Shown: positions 9,205 to 17,160 of the stretch, piece after piece | Numbering within the stretch: the stretch's first letter is position 1 | Layout: every line of letters starts with the position of its first letter | DNA from: Ruegeria lacuscaerulensis | GTDB taxonomy: Bacteria; Pseudomonadota; Alphaproteobacteria; Rhodobacterales; Rhodobacteraceae | Assembly: GCF_013034685.1 (NCBI RefSeq) | Contig: NZ_WQGO01000001.1 | Span: 744,001 to 808,000, forward strand | Length of the DNA: 64,000 bases | Direction of reading: 5' to 3' | Position numbers and translations under genes: made by a program | The notes under the pieces: model-generated | Database searches by the model: none | What the model was told of the DNA's origin: nothing | The model's input: only the letters and a program-made list of their open reading frames with translations

Positions 9205-10437
9205 TTATTCCGCAGGGGCCGGGGCGTATTTTGACAGGATGGTTTCATTGCCCGGCTCGGGGTGGCGCGGGATCAGCAACGACAAGGCCAGCGAGATCAT
9301 CGCCATCGCTGCCGCCAGCGTAAACACCGCGCCGGGCGAGACCACCCACAGCAAACCCAGCAACGCCGGCAGGAACACGGCGGCGATGTGGTTGATCGTG
9401 AACGCCACCGCTGCGGTTGGTGCGATATCGGCAGGGTCGGCGATTTTCTGGAAATAGGTTTTCAGCGCCAATGCCAGCGCGAACAGCACATGGTCAATCA
9501 CATAAAGGATCGCGGCCAGCACCACGCCCCAGCCGAACCAGTAGATACCGCCATAGGCCGCGAACACGATCGCCAGACCGGCATATTCAAAGATCAGCGT
9601 GCGGCGCTCGCCGAACACGGACACGGCTTTGCCCAGCATCGGAGCGGCGGCCATGTTGATCACCAGATTGATCAGATAGAGGCTGGTTAGCTCATGCACC
9701 TCGAACCCAAATTTCTCGACCATCATGAAGCCTGCGAAGACGACAAAGATCTGCCGCCGGGCACCGGCCATGAATTGCAGGGCGTAATACAGCCAATAGC
9801 GTTTGCGCAGGATCAGTTTCTTGGTCTGCGGCGTCGGCGCATCGAATTGCGGGTAAGCCAGCAGGCAGAACAGCGCCAACAGTGCCGTCACGCCGCCCGC
9901 CGCCATGAAGACGAAGTTATAGGACAGATCGAACCGGTCCCATGTCAGTACGATCAAACCGTACACCACTGCTGTCGCCGCTGAGCCCATCGCGACCAGC
10001 CAGCCCAACACCTGCGGCGCACGATCCTTGGGCAACCATTGCAGTTGCAGCGACTGGTTTACCGTCTCGTAGTAGTGAAACCCGATCGAGCTGAACAGCG
10101 TCACGAACAGCAGCCCGCCAAGGCTGGGGAACCACGCAGTGATTGCCGTCGCAACACCCAGCATCATCAGCGAGATCATCGCCAGCACTTGCTCGCGGAT
10201 AAAGATGATCACCGCGATTACGCCTACGGCCAGAAATCCGGGAATTTCACGCACCGTATGCAGCAGGCCTATGTCTGCGCCGTCGAAATTCGCGACCTCG
10301 ATGACGAAATTGTTCAGCAGCGCGCTCCATGCGTTAAACGCAATGGGCATCATCAACGCCATCATGAACAAGAGCGTTATGGGACGGCGCCAGAACGGAA
10401 GGCTCTGCGCATCAGAGAGCGGCATGGGTTTCAGCAT
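9205..10437 (-). CDS. Major facilitator superfamily transporter
   Basis: The protein has 410 residues and about twelve hydrophobic segments, from 'ITLLFMMALMMPIAFNAW' near residue 20 to 'AVFTLAAAMAMISLALSLL' near 380. A charged cytoplasmic loop near residues 200-225 ('PTPQTKKLILRKRYW') divides the two halves, as in MFS proteins. The substrate cannot be read from the sequence. It lies between prmA and priA, all on the minus strand with short spacers, but it is probably not functionally linked to either. Confidence 0.85.
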   Translation of the reverse strand: MLKPMPLSDAQSLPFWRRPITLLFMMALMMPIAFNAWSALLNNFVIEVANFDGADIGLLHTVREIPGFLAVGVIAVIIFIREQVLAMISLMMLGVATAITAWFPSLGGLLFVTLFSSIGFHYYETVNQSLQLQWLPKDRAPQVLGWLVAMGSAATAVVYGLIVLTWDRFDLSYNFVFMAAGGVTALLALFCLLAYPQFDAPTPQTKKLILRKRYWLYYALQFMAGARRQIFVVFAGFMMVEKFGFEVHELTSLYLINLVINMAAAPMLGKAVSVFGERRTLIFEYAGLAIVFAAYGGIYWFGWGVVLAAILYVIDHVLFALALALKTYFQKIADPADIAPTAAVAFTINHIAAVFLPALLGLLWVVSPGAVFTLAAAMAMISLALSLLIPRHPEPGNETILSKYAPAPAE

Positions 10438-10510
10438 GACACCGCTCTACGCTCATTTTTTCGGTTTGGCGAGGGGGCAGACGCACAGGCGGTCTGCACC
10501 GGTGCAGAGG

Positions 10511-12706
10511 TCAGTAAAAACTCTGCGGGTCGATATCGACGGTCAGGCGGATATCGCCCTTCAGACGCAGGGGCGCAATCCAGCGGGCGATAGCATCCTG
10601 AATCGGCGCGCCTTTGGGGGCTTTGACCAGCAGGCGTACACGGTGCCGCCCGCGTATTCGTGCTATTGGCGCGGGCGCAGGTCCGAAGACTTGGGCATCT
10701 ATAGCACGTAGCGGCGCATCGTTGCGTGCCATCGCGTTGCCGATGTCGAAAACCGGACCGACCTCGGGCCCGGACAGCACGATCCCGGCCATGCGCCCAT
10801 AGGGCGGGACGCCTGCGGCCTGACGCCCGGCGGCCTCGGCCTTCCAGAACCCTTCTTCATCGCCTGACAGAATGGCGCGGATCACCGGGTGTTCAGGCTG
10901 AAACGTCTGCAACAGTGCCTGCCCCGGCTTATCCGCCCGCCCGGCCCGGCCCGCAACTTGCCGCATAAGCTGGAACGTGCGTTCCGCCGCTCGCAGGTCC
11001 GCCCCGTGCAGAGAAAGGTCGGCATCAATCACCCCCACCAGTGTCAGTTTGGGAAAGTTGTGCCCCTTAGCCACCAGTTGCGTGCCGATGACGATATCCG
11101 CGTCGCCCTCGGCGATCTCTTCGATCTTGGCCTTCAATGCACGGGCTGAACCGAACAGATCGGAACTCAGCATCGCGATCTTAGCCTCGGGGAAAGTGGC
11201 CTCCGCCTCTTCTGCCAGCCGCTCGATCCCCGGCCCGACCGGAGCAAGCTTGCCTTCGACCCCGCATGACGGGCAGGTATCCGGCATGGGCTTTGTCTCA
11301 CCGCACTGGTGGCACATCAGGCGTTTAAGGAACCGGTGTTCCACCATCCGCGCATCGCAATGATCACAGGCAATCTGTTCGCCGCACGCCCGGCACAGCG
11401 TCACTGGCGCATAGCCACGGCGGTTGATGAATAGCAGCGATTGTTCCCCGCGTTCGATCCGCTGCCGCACCGCCTGCCGCAGCGACGGCGAAATCCATGT
11501 CCCCGGCTGCATCTGCTCGGCCCGCATGTCGATGGGCTTCATTTCGGGCAGCACCGCCGCCCCAAAGCGCGAGGTCAGGTCCAGCCGCTCATACTTGCCG
11601 GCCTCGGCATTGGCCCAGCTTTCCAGCGACGGCGTCGCACTGGCCAGAATCACGCGCGCCCCGCAGATCGAGGCGCGCAGCACCGCCATATCCCGCGCGC
11701 TGTAATGCACGCCGTCTTCCTGCTTGTACGAGGTGTCGTGTTCTTCATCGACCACCACCAGCCCCAGATCGCGGAACGGAAGAAACAGCGCCGAACGCGC
11801 GCCGACGACCAGTTGCGCTTCCCCCTGCCCGACCATGCGCCAGACCCGCCGGCGTTCGGTCATGGTTGCACCCGAGTGCCATTCGGCAGGCCGCGCGCCG
11901 AACCGAGCCTCGACCCGCGTCAGGAATTCGGCGGTCAGGGCGATCTCGGGCAGCAGAACCAGCGCTTGCCGCCCCATGCGCAGGGCTTCGGCGACGGCCT
12001 CTAGGTAAACCTCGGTCTTGCCCGAGCCGGTGACACCCTTCAGCAACGTTGTCCCATAATCCCCGGAACGTTGCCCAGCCTGCAGGCGCGCGACCGCGGC
12101 GGCCTGATCGTCAGTCAACGCCTTGCCCGGCAAGTCCGGGTCCAGCCGGGGATAGGGCAAATCACGTGGGCTGTCTTCCTCGCGCACTGCGCCTTGCTTG
12201 ACCAACCCCTTGACGACCGAGGACGTCACCCCCGCCTGCTCGGCCAACTCCTTTAACGTGAACGCCAAGCCGCCGTAGTCGCGCAGCACCTCAAGCACGC
12301 GGGTCCGCGCATCGGTCATGCGGTCTGGCTCGGCACTGCCCAAACGATAGATTTTCCGCATCGAGGGCGGATCGCCCAGCCCCGGCGCACGGGTCGCCAA
12401 GCGCAGCATCGCAGGCATCGGTGTCAGCGTGTAATCGGCCACCTTGCCCAGAAACAACCGCATCTCTTCGCGCATCGGCGCAACCTCGAGCACCCGGATC
12501 ACGGATCGCGCCTTGGCCAGATCAAAACCGCCCTGCCCCGGCCCCCAAACCACACCCAGAACCTTGCGCGGGCCCAGCGGCACCTCGACAAACGCGCCCA
12601 GAAAACACCCGCCCTCGGGCGCTTTGTAGTCCAGCGTCCGGTCCAAGGGCTGTGTGGTCAGCACAGCCACCAGCTCACCCTGATCGAAATACTCCTGCGC
12701 GCTCAC
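10511..12706 (-). CDS. priA: Primosomal helicase PriA
   Basis: The protein has 731 residues with a GTG start at 12706 (reading M-SAQEYFDQGELVAV). I chose it because a Shine-Dalgarno AGGAG sits 5 nt upstream; an ATG at 12736 and another start at 12775 are in frame but lack this, and 12775 would crowd the divergent gene at 12796. Motifs in order are the N-terminal DNA-binding domain, Walker A 'GVTGSGKTEVYL', the 'VVDEEHD' box, and a zinc region with eight cysteines ('CRACGEQIACDHC', 'CHQCGETKPMPDTCPSCG'). It restarts stalled replication forks. Confidence 0.95.
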   Translation of the reverse strand: MSAQEYFDQGELVAVLTTQPLDRTLDYKAPEGGCFLGAFVEVPLGPRKVLGVVWGPGQGGFDLAKARSVIRVLEVAPMREEMRLFLGKVADYTLTPMPAMLRLATRAPGLGDPPSMRKIYRLGSAEPDRMTDARTRVLEVLRDYGGLAFTLKELAEQAGVTSSVVKGLVKQGAVREEDSPRDLPYPRLDPDLPGKALTDDQAAAVARLQAGQRSGDYGTTLLKGVTGSGKTEVYLEAVAEALRMGRQALVLLPEIALTAEFLTRVEARFGARPAEWHSGATMTERRRVWRMVGQGEAQLVVGARSALFLPFRDLGLVVVDEEHDTSYKQEDGVHYSARDMAVLRASICGARVILASATPSLESWANAEAGKYERLDLTSRFGAAVLPEMKPIDMRAEQMQPGTWISPSLRQAVRQRIERGEQSLLFINRRGYAPVTLCRACGEQIACDHCDARMVEHRFLKRLMCHQCGETKPMPDTCPSCGVEGKLAPVGPGIERLAEEAEATFPEAKIAMLSSDLFGSARALKAKIEEIAEGDADIVIGTQLVAKGHNFPKLTLVGVIDADLSLHGADLRAAERTFQLMRQVAGRAGRADKPGQALLQTFQPEHPVIRAILSGDEEGFWKAEAAGRQAAGVPPYGRMAGIVLSGPEVGPVFDIGNAMARNDAPLRAIDAQVFGPAPAPIARIRGRHRVRLLVKAPKGAPIQDAIARWIAPLRLKGDIRLTVDIDPQSFY

Positions 12707-12795
12707 CGCATCTCCTCGGGTCGGGGGTTTCAGCATCGGTGTTATTGGGGTAAAGCCATCCGCAACCAAGGCCAACCCATCAAAGGACTGCCCGC

Positions 12796-13449
12796 ATGAA
12801 ATTCTTCGTAGACACCGCCGAGATCGACGCCATCGCCGAACTGAACGATCTGGGAATGGTAGACGGTGTGACCACCAACCCCTCGCTGATCCTGAAATCG
12901 GGCCGCGATATTCTAGAAGTCACCAAAGAGATCTGTGATCTGGTCGACGGCCCCGTATCCGCCGAAGTCGTCGCGACCGAGGCCGACGACATGATCGCCG
13001 AAGGCCGTAAGCTGGCCCAGATCGCGCCGAACATCGCCGTGAAGGTTCCGCTGACATGGGCGGGGCTGAAAACCTGTAAAACCCTGTCCGACGAAGGCCA
13101 GATGGTCAACGTCACGCTCTGCTTCTCGGCCAATCAGGCACTGCTCGCCGCCAAGGCGGGCGCGACCTTTATCTCGCCCTTCATCGGCCGTCTGGACGAT
13201 ATCAACCTCGACGGCATGGATCTGATCGCTGATATCCGCCAGATCTATGACAATTACGGATTCGAGACCGAAATTCTTGCCGCTTCGATCCGCACCGTGA
13301 ACCATGTGACAGACAGCGCCCGTATCGGCGCCGACGTGATCACCGCTCCGCCTGCCGTGATCAAGAAACTGGCCGACCACCCGCTGACCGACAAGGGGCT
13401 TGAAACCTTCCTGGCCGACTGGGCCAAGACCGGTCAGAAAATCCTCTGA
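12796..13449 (+). CDS. fsa: Transaldolase family, fructose-6-phosphate aldolase type
   Basis: The protein has 217 residues, the length of the short TalC/FSA subfamily. The Schiff-base Lys is in '[13 protein letters not shown]', and '[13 protein letters not shown]' and '[11 protein letters not shown]' are typical family motifs. It either transfers dihydroxyacetone units in the pentose phosphate pathway or cleaves fructose 6-phosphate; the sequence alone does not decide which. It diverges from priA with 89 bp between their starts. A pair of hairpins follows it. Confidence 0.9.
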   Translation: MKFFVDTAEIDAIAELNDLGMVDGVTTNPSLILKSGRDILEVTKEICDLVDGPVSAEVVATEADDMIAEGRKLAQIAPNIAVKVPLTWAGLKTCKTLSDEGQMVNVTLCFSANQALLAAKAGATFISPFIGRLDDINLDGMDLIADIRQIYDNYGFETEILAASIRTVNHVTDSARIGADVITAPPAVIKKLADHPLTDKGLETFLADWAKTGQKIL

Positions 13450-13463
13450 TCCCTGACACTGCC

Positions 13464-13522
13464 GCGCGGTGCCGCCAGGCACCGCGCCCGGCCCAACTGC
13501 CAGCCCTGATCGCAGATCAGGG
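13464..13522 (+). terminator. Two tandem hairpins downstream of the transaldolase gene
   Basis: The first has a perfect 10-bp stem (GCGCGGTGCC / GGCACCGCGC, 13464-13487) with a GCCA loop. The second has a perfect 8-bp stem (CCCTGATC / GATCAGGG, 13504-13522) with a GCA loop. Neither has a T-run, so they may stabilise the 3' end of the mRNA or act in Rho-dependent ending rather than as classical terminators. Confidence 0.5.
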
Positions 13523-13648
13523 TCTTGCAGGCGGGAGAGGCCCCGTCGCGCAAATGACGGGAAATCCAACCACAGGCTCACTTTTCCCAAGGCAAATCGG
13601 TCCAGCCGTGTTATAAGGCCGCAAAACATAAAAAAGACCGGACGGGAC

Positions 13649-14356
13649 ATGAGCAGCAATACCAAACTCAAGGACACTCTCCGCGAGGCGATTCTGGCCG
13701 AGCCTGACGCCGTGCTGGACGACAAGGACCTGATGCAGGCCCTCGTCGCCGCCAATGAACAAGCGCGCGGAGATAACATCGTCGACCTGCGCGGCATCGC
13801 CATGCAGCGGCTCGAAGCGCGGCTGGATCGGCTTGAAGACACCCACCGCTCGGTCATCGCGGCCGCTTATGAAAACCTTGCGGGTACCAATCAGGTGCAC
13901 CGCGCCATCCTGCGCCTGCTGGAGCCCACAGGGTTCGAGGACTTCCTGACCACCCTTGGCTCAGACGTCGCCGAAATTCTGCGCGTGGATCGGATCACGC
14001 TGGTCCTGGAAACCACCGTCCTGCAGGAAGACCCCGCGATCGAAAAACTGGGCGGAGCGCTGGCCGTAGTCGAGCCCGGCTTTGTCGACAACTACCTGAC
14101 TTTCGATCGCAGCGGCCCCGCCCGCGAAGTCGTGCTGCGCGAGGTCATCCACCCCACACACCGCATCTTCGGCGATCAGGCCGATCACCTGCGGTCCGAA
14201 GCCTGCATGCGGCTGGACTTGGGCGAAGGCCGCCTGCCCGGCATGATCATCATGAGCGCGAAAGACCCCAACCACTTTTCACCGCAACTTGGCACCGACC
14301 TGCTGACCTTCTTTGCCGGTGTTTTTGAACGATCCATGCGCAACTGGCTGTCATGA
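13649..14356 (+). CDS. DUF484 family protein upstream of xerC
   Basis: The protein has 235 residues from the ATG at 13649 (MSSNTKLKDTLREAIL); upstream in-frame sequence is non-coding. A helical N-terminal region ('RLEARLDRLEDTHRSVIAAA', about 50-70) precedes a GAF-like domain from about 85 on, with 'LDLGEGRLPGMIIMSAKD'. DUF484 proteins sit next to xerC in many proteobacteria; their function is not known. The xerC start overlaps its stop by 4 bp (ATGA), implying translational coupling. Confidence 0.85.
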   Translation: MSSNTKLKDTLREAILAEPDAVLDDKDLMQALVAANEQARGDNIVDLRGIAMQRLEARLDRLEDTHRSVIAAAYENLAGTNQVHRAILRLLEPTGFEDFLTTLGSDVAEILRVDRITLVLETTVLQEDPAIEKLGGALAVVEPGFVDNYLTFDRSGPAREVVLREVIHPTHRIFGDQADHLRSEACMRLDLGEGRLPGMIIMSAKDPNHFSPQLGTDLLTFFAGVFERSMRNWLS

Positions 14357-15273
14357 GCCTGATCTCTCCGGCCTGCCGCGACGCGTTGCAGCACTGGCTG
14401 GAGGGTCTCGTCGCGCTTTCAGGCCGATCAACCAATACTCAGGCCGCCTACCGCAGCGACGTGAATGATTTCCTATCCTTTATGACCCTGCACCATAGCG
14501 AACGTCAGGGTTTGGCAGCACTGGCTCGGATCACCGTATCCGATATGCGGGCCTGGATGGCGGATCAGCGCGGCTCGGGCGTCGGCGCGCGTTCGCTGGC
14601 GCGCAAGTTGTCGGCTGTCAAAAGCTTCTACCGCTGGCTGGCAGAACGTGAAGGGTTCGAGCCGACCGCGGTCTTGTCGACCCGCGCGCCCAAATTCACC
14701 AAGAAACTGCCCCGCCCCGTCGACGAAGATGCTGCCCGCGCCCTGATCGAAACGGTCGAACTGCAATCGACCAATGATTGGGTCTCTGCGCGCGACGTGG
14801 CCGTGGTCACATTGCTCTATGGTTGCGGGTTGCGGATTTCCGAGGCGCTGTCGCTGACCGGCGCTGACGCCCCCCTGCCAAAATCGCTGCGAATTGTTGG
14901 CAAAGGCAACAAGGAGCGCATCGTCCCGGTCCTGCCCGCCGCACAAGCAGCTCTGGACCGGTATCTGGTGCTCTGCCCTCATCCGCTGGACAAGACCAAG
15001 CCACTGTTTCGTGGTGTCCGCGGCGGGGCGCTGAACCCGCGTGCCATTCAGGCCGCCATGGCCAAGGCGCGTCAGCAGTTGGGCCTGCCCGCGACGGCCA
15101 CCCCACATGCGTTGCGCCACAGCTTTGCCACGCACCTGCTGTCTGCGGGCGGCGATCTTCGCGCCATACAGGAATTGCTGGGGCATGCCTCTCTGTCGAC
15201 CACGCAAACCTACACCGCCGTGGACACCGCCCGGCTGATGGAAGTCTACGACCGCACTCACCCGAAAGCCTGA
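14353..15273 (+). CDS. xerC: Tyrosine recombinase XerC
   Basis: The protein has 306 residues. An N-terminal SAM-like core-binding domain (about 1-100) precedes the catalytic domain, which has the complete active site: Arg in 'YGCGLRISEALSL', Lys in 'VGKGNKER', 'HALRHSFATHLL', 'LLGHASLSTTQTY' with the nucleophilic Tyr at its end. It resolves chromosome dimers at dif with XerD. It follows DUF484 with a 4-bp overlap, the arrangement seen in many chromosomes, so it is a core gene and not a sign of a mobile element. Confidence 0.95.
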   Translation: MSLISPACRDALQHWLEGLVALSGRSTNTQAAYRSDVNDFLSFMTLHHSERQGLAALARITVSDMRAWMADQRGSGVGARSLARKLSAVKSFYRWLAEREGFEPTAVLSTRAPKFTKKLPRPVDEDAARALIETVELQSTNDWVSARDVAVVTLLYGCGLRISEALSLTGADAPLPKSLRIVGKGNKERIVPVLPAAQAALDRYLVLCPHPLDKTKPLFRGVRGGALNPRAIQAAMAKARQQLGLPATATPHALRHSFATHLLSAGGDLRAIQELLGHASLSTTQTYTAVDTARLMEVYDRTHPKA

Positions 15274-15343
15274 CACAATTGCAATTTCACCAAACAGGGC
15301 ATTTTGCTTTGCATCTTGGACACGCATCGTACATGACACGCGC

Positions 15344-16039
15344 ATGACACTCAGATTCAAAGCTCTCTCCGTCCATCTCTTTACTGCAACCGGCGCCGTT
15401 TTCGCGATGCTGGCCATGCTGGCCGCTGTCGAAGAAAAATGGAGTCTGATGTATCTGTGGCTGGTCGTGTCCTTTATTGTCGATGGCATCGACGGCCCAC
15501 TGGCGCGGCACTATCACGTCAAGAAAAACGCCCCCGAGTTTGACGGCGTATTGCTGGATCTGATTATCGATTACCTGACTTATGTATTCATTCCCGCCTT
15601 CGCCCTGTTTAAATCCGGGCTGATGGATGGCTGGACCGGCTGGTTTGCGATCATCGTCATCACCTTCGCCAGCGCGATGTATTTCGCGGACACTCGGATG
15701 AAGACCAAAGACAACTCGTTCTCGGGCTTTCCCGGCTGCTGGAACATGTTTGTCATTGTGATCTTCGCGCTCGAACCCAATTTCTGGGTCATCCTGCTCA
15801 TGGTCTCCCTACTGGCTCTGGCCATGTTCCTGCCGTTGAAATTCGTGCATCCCGTCCGGACCGAGCGTTGGCGCAGCGTCACCCTCCCCATGGCCCTCGC
15901 CTGGACCTTTTTCGCCGGATGGGCCGCCTGGGTGGATTTTCATCCCGAAAGCTGGGCGCATTGGGGGCTGGTGATCACCAGCCTGTATCTGGTCTTTGCA
16001 GGGATCGCCCAACAGGTGATCCCACAGCAAAAAGCCTAA
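15344..16039 (+). CDS. pcs: Phosphatidylcholine synthase
   Basis: The protein has 231 residues with about six to eight membrane segments. The CDP-alcohol phosphotransferase motif (DG..AR........G...D...D) lies near residues 46-72: it begins 'DGIDGPLARHYHVKKN' and ends 'DGVLLDLIIDYL'. Pcs joins choline directly to CDP-diacylglycerol, a route mostly found in alphaproteobacteria and absent from enterics. The length and motif fit Pcs better than PssA or PgsA. Its stop overlaps the convergent gene by 4 bp. Confidence 0.9.
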   Translation: MTLRFKALSVHLFTATGAVFAMLAMLAAVEEKWSLMYLWLVVSFIVDGIDGPLARHYHVKKNAPEFDGVLLDLIIDYLTYVFIPAFALFKSGLMDGWTGWFAIIVITFASAMYFADTRMKTKDNSFSGFPGCWNMFVIVIFALEPNFWVILLMVSLLALAMFLPLKFVHPVRTERWRSVTLPMALAWTFFAGWAAWVDFHPESWAHWGLVITSLYLVFAGIAQQVIPQQKA

Positions 16040-16503
16040 AGGATTTCCTCGACCTCAAACTCGGTCCCGTTATGGGTGAACACGTCGCCCTCCTGCAGGC
16101 CGGACATCGCCAGATAGATCGGGCTTTGGGTCGAAATCCCCATATAGGTCGTCCCGTCCACATCAAACCGCGTTGTCGACACGCAGACCACAAAACACCG
16201 GTTGTTGAACTTTACCACGGCACCGGGCTGGACTGTATCGGTCAGCCCAAAATCGGTGTTCTCGATCACGTCGATCTTGGCATGATGCGCTTGCAAGGGC
16301 GCGTCGAAAGCCGCCGCCAGATCCGCATTTTCACGCGAAGCCGCGATATCGTCCTTGTCGTGCCCTTCCCGGTCGTCCAACTGAGAATCCTTCAGAAACG
16401 CATCGTAATGCGCTTGCGCGGTCGCCAGCTCCTGTTCTTCCAGTGACATCAAACGGTCAATAATGGCTTTCTTGCGCGCGGCGGGGTCGGCTTGAACGGT
16501 CAT
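16036..16503 (-). CDS. GreA/GreB-like C-terminal domain protein
   Basis: The protein has 155 residues from the ATG at 16503. Residues 1-80 are helical and highly charged, with an acidic middle ('DSQLDDREGHDKDD', 39-52). Residues 88-155 resemble the FKBP-like C-terminal domain of Gre factors: 'VQPGAVVKF', 'TYMGISTQSPIYLAM', 'LQEGDVF' and a final 'FEVEEIL'. A Gre-like protein would bind RNA polymerase at the secondary channel. The usual Gre coiled-coil tip motif is not present in standard form. Function is inferred; convergent with pcs. Confidence 0.65.
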   Translation of the reverse strand: MTVQADPAARKKAIIDRLMSLEEQELATAQAHYDAFLKDSQLDDREGHDKDDIAASRENADLAAAFDAPLQAHHAKIDVIENTDFGLTDTVQPGAVVKFNNRCFVVCVSTTRFDVDGTTYMGISTQSPIYLAMSGLQEGDVFTHNGTEFEVEEIL

Positions 16504-16579
16504 GCCAAAAACATCCTTCGAATTCTCTATGTGATACAAGTTGGGACGCAAGCGGATGGATTGCAATAGCTTTCCACTC

Positions 16580-17035
16580 TCAGATCAGCAACCCTGCCGC
16601 GCCCTCGTGCCGCAACAAGGCCACCTTGGTCTCCACGCCGCCGTCACCGGAAAACCCACCCAATCCATTTGCCCCCAACACCCGATGGCACGGAATAATG
16701 ACCGGGATCGGGTTCGCCCCACAGGCCTGCCCCACAGGTTGCGCCGGGCGACCAACCTGTTTGGCAATATCCCCATAGGTCACAGTCTCGCCCAGTGGAA
16801 TCGCATACATCAGATCACATACCTGCCGCTGAAAGTCAGAACCGGCCACACGATAAGGCAGATCAAACCGCTCCAACCGCGCCTGATCATAGGCCGCCAT
16901 CTGCGCTGCCGCCTCACGCAACAAGGCTGACGCCTCACCTTCATTGCGTCCATCCCAGACCAAACGGGTAATGGCACCACCCGTCTCTTCAATCCCCAGA
17001 CGTCCAAATCGCGTATCGACAGCAATCATCGGCAT
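16580..17035 (-). CDS. ogt: Methylated-DNA--protein-cysteine methyltransferase
   Basis: The protein has 151 residues from the ATG at 17035 (a second ATG is two codons on). The active-site motif 'IPCHRVLGANG' carries the acceptor Cys, preceded by 'ETVTYGDIAKQVGRP' and 'GQACGANPIPVI'. It removes O6-alkyl groups from guanine and is used up in the reaction. It lies just downstream of the ileS terminator, and reads in the same direction. Confidence 0.95.
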   Translation of the reverse strand: MPMIAVDTRFGRLGIEETGGAITRLVWDGRNEGEASALLREAAAQMAAYDQARLERFDLPYRVAGSDFQRQVCDLMYAIPLGETVTYGDIAKQVGRPAQPVGQACGANPIPVIIPCHRVLGANGLGGFSGDGGVETKVALLRHEGAAGLLI

Positions 17036-17060
17036 AGCCAGAACCTGACCGCGAATTGAG

Positions 17061-17089
17061 AAAAGGCGCAACCCCCAACAGGCTGCGCC
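17061..17089 (-). terminator. Rho-independent terminator after ileS
   Basis: Read leftward, an imperfect stem GGCGCA(G)CC / GG(T)TGCGCC with a 7-nt loop is followed by TTTTCTC. It lies 72 bp past the ileS stop and just before the ogt start. Confidence 0.7.
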
Positions 17090-17106
17090 CCAATCTTCTT
17101 CTGTTC

Positions 17107-17140
17107 AAAAATACCTCGGAGCGCGAGGCAGAGCCTCGCA
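17107..17140. repeat. Short intergenic repeat, copy A
   Basis: This segment shares an identical 24-bp core (17117-17140) with 50364-50387. The preceding bases, AAAATACCT, also resemble the AAATATCC of the other copy. The core contains the palindrome GCGAGGC-AGA-GCCTCGC, a 7-bp stem. It lies between ileS and its terminator. Confidence 0.75.
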
Positions 17141-17160
17141 GAACTCCAAATCCAGAGACG

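Noticed and set aside
14353..15273. Tyrosine recombinase as sign of an integrated element
   Set aside because: It is XerC next to DUF484, a core chromosomal arrangement with no flanking repeats or cargo.
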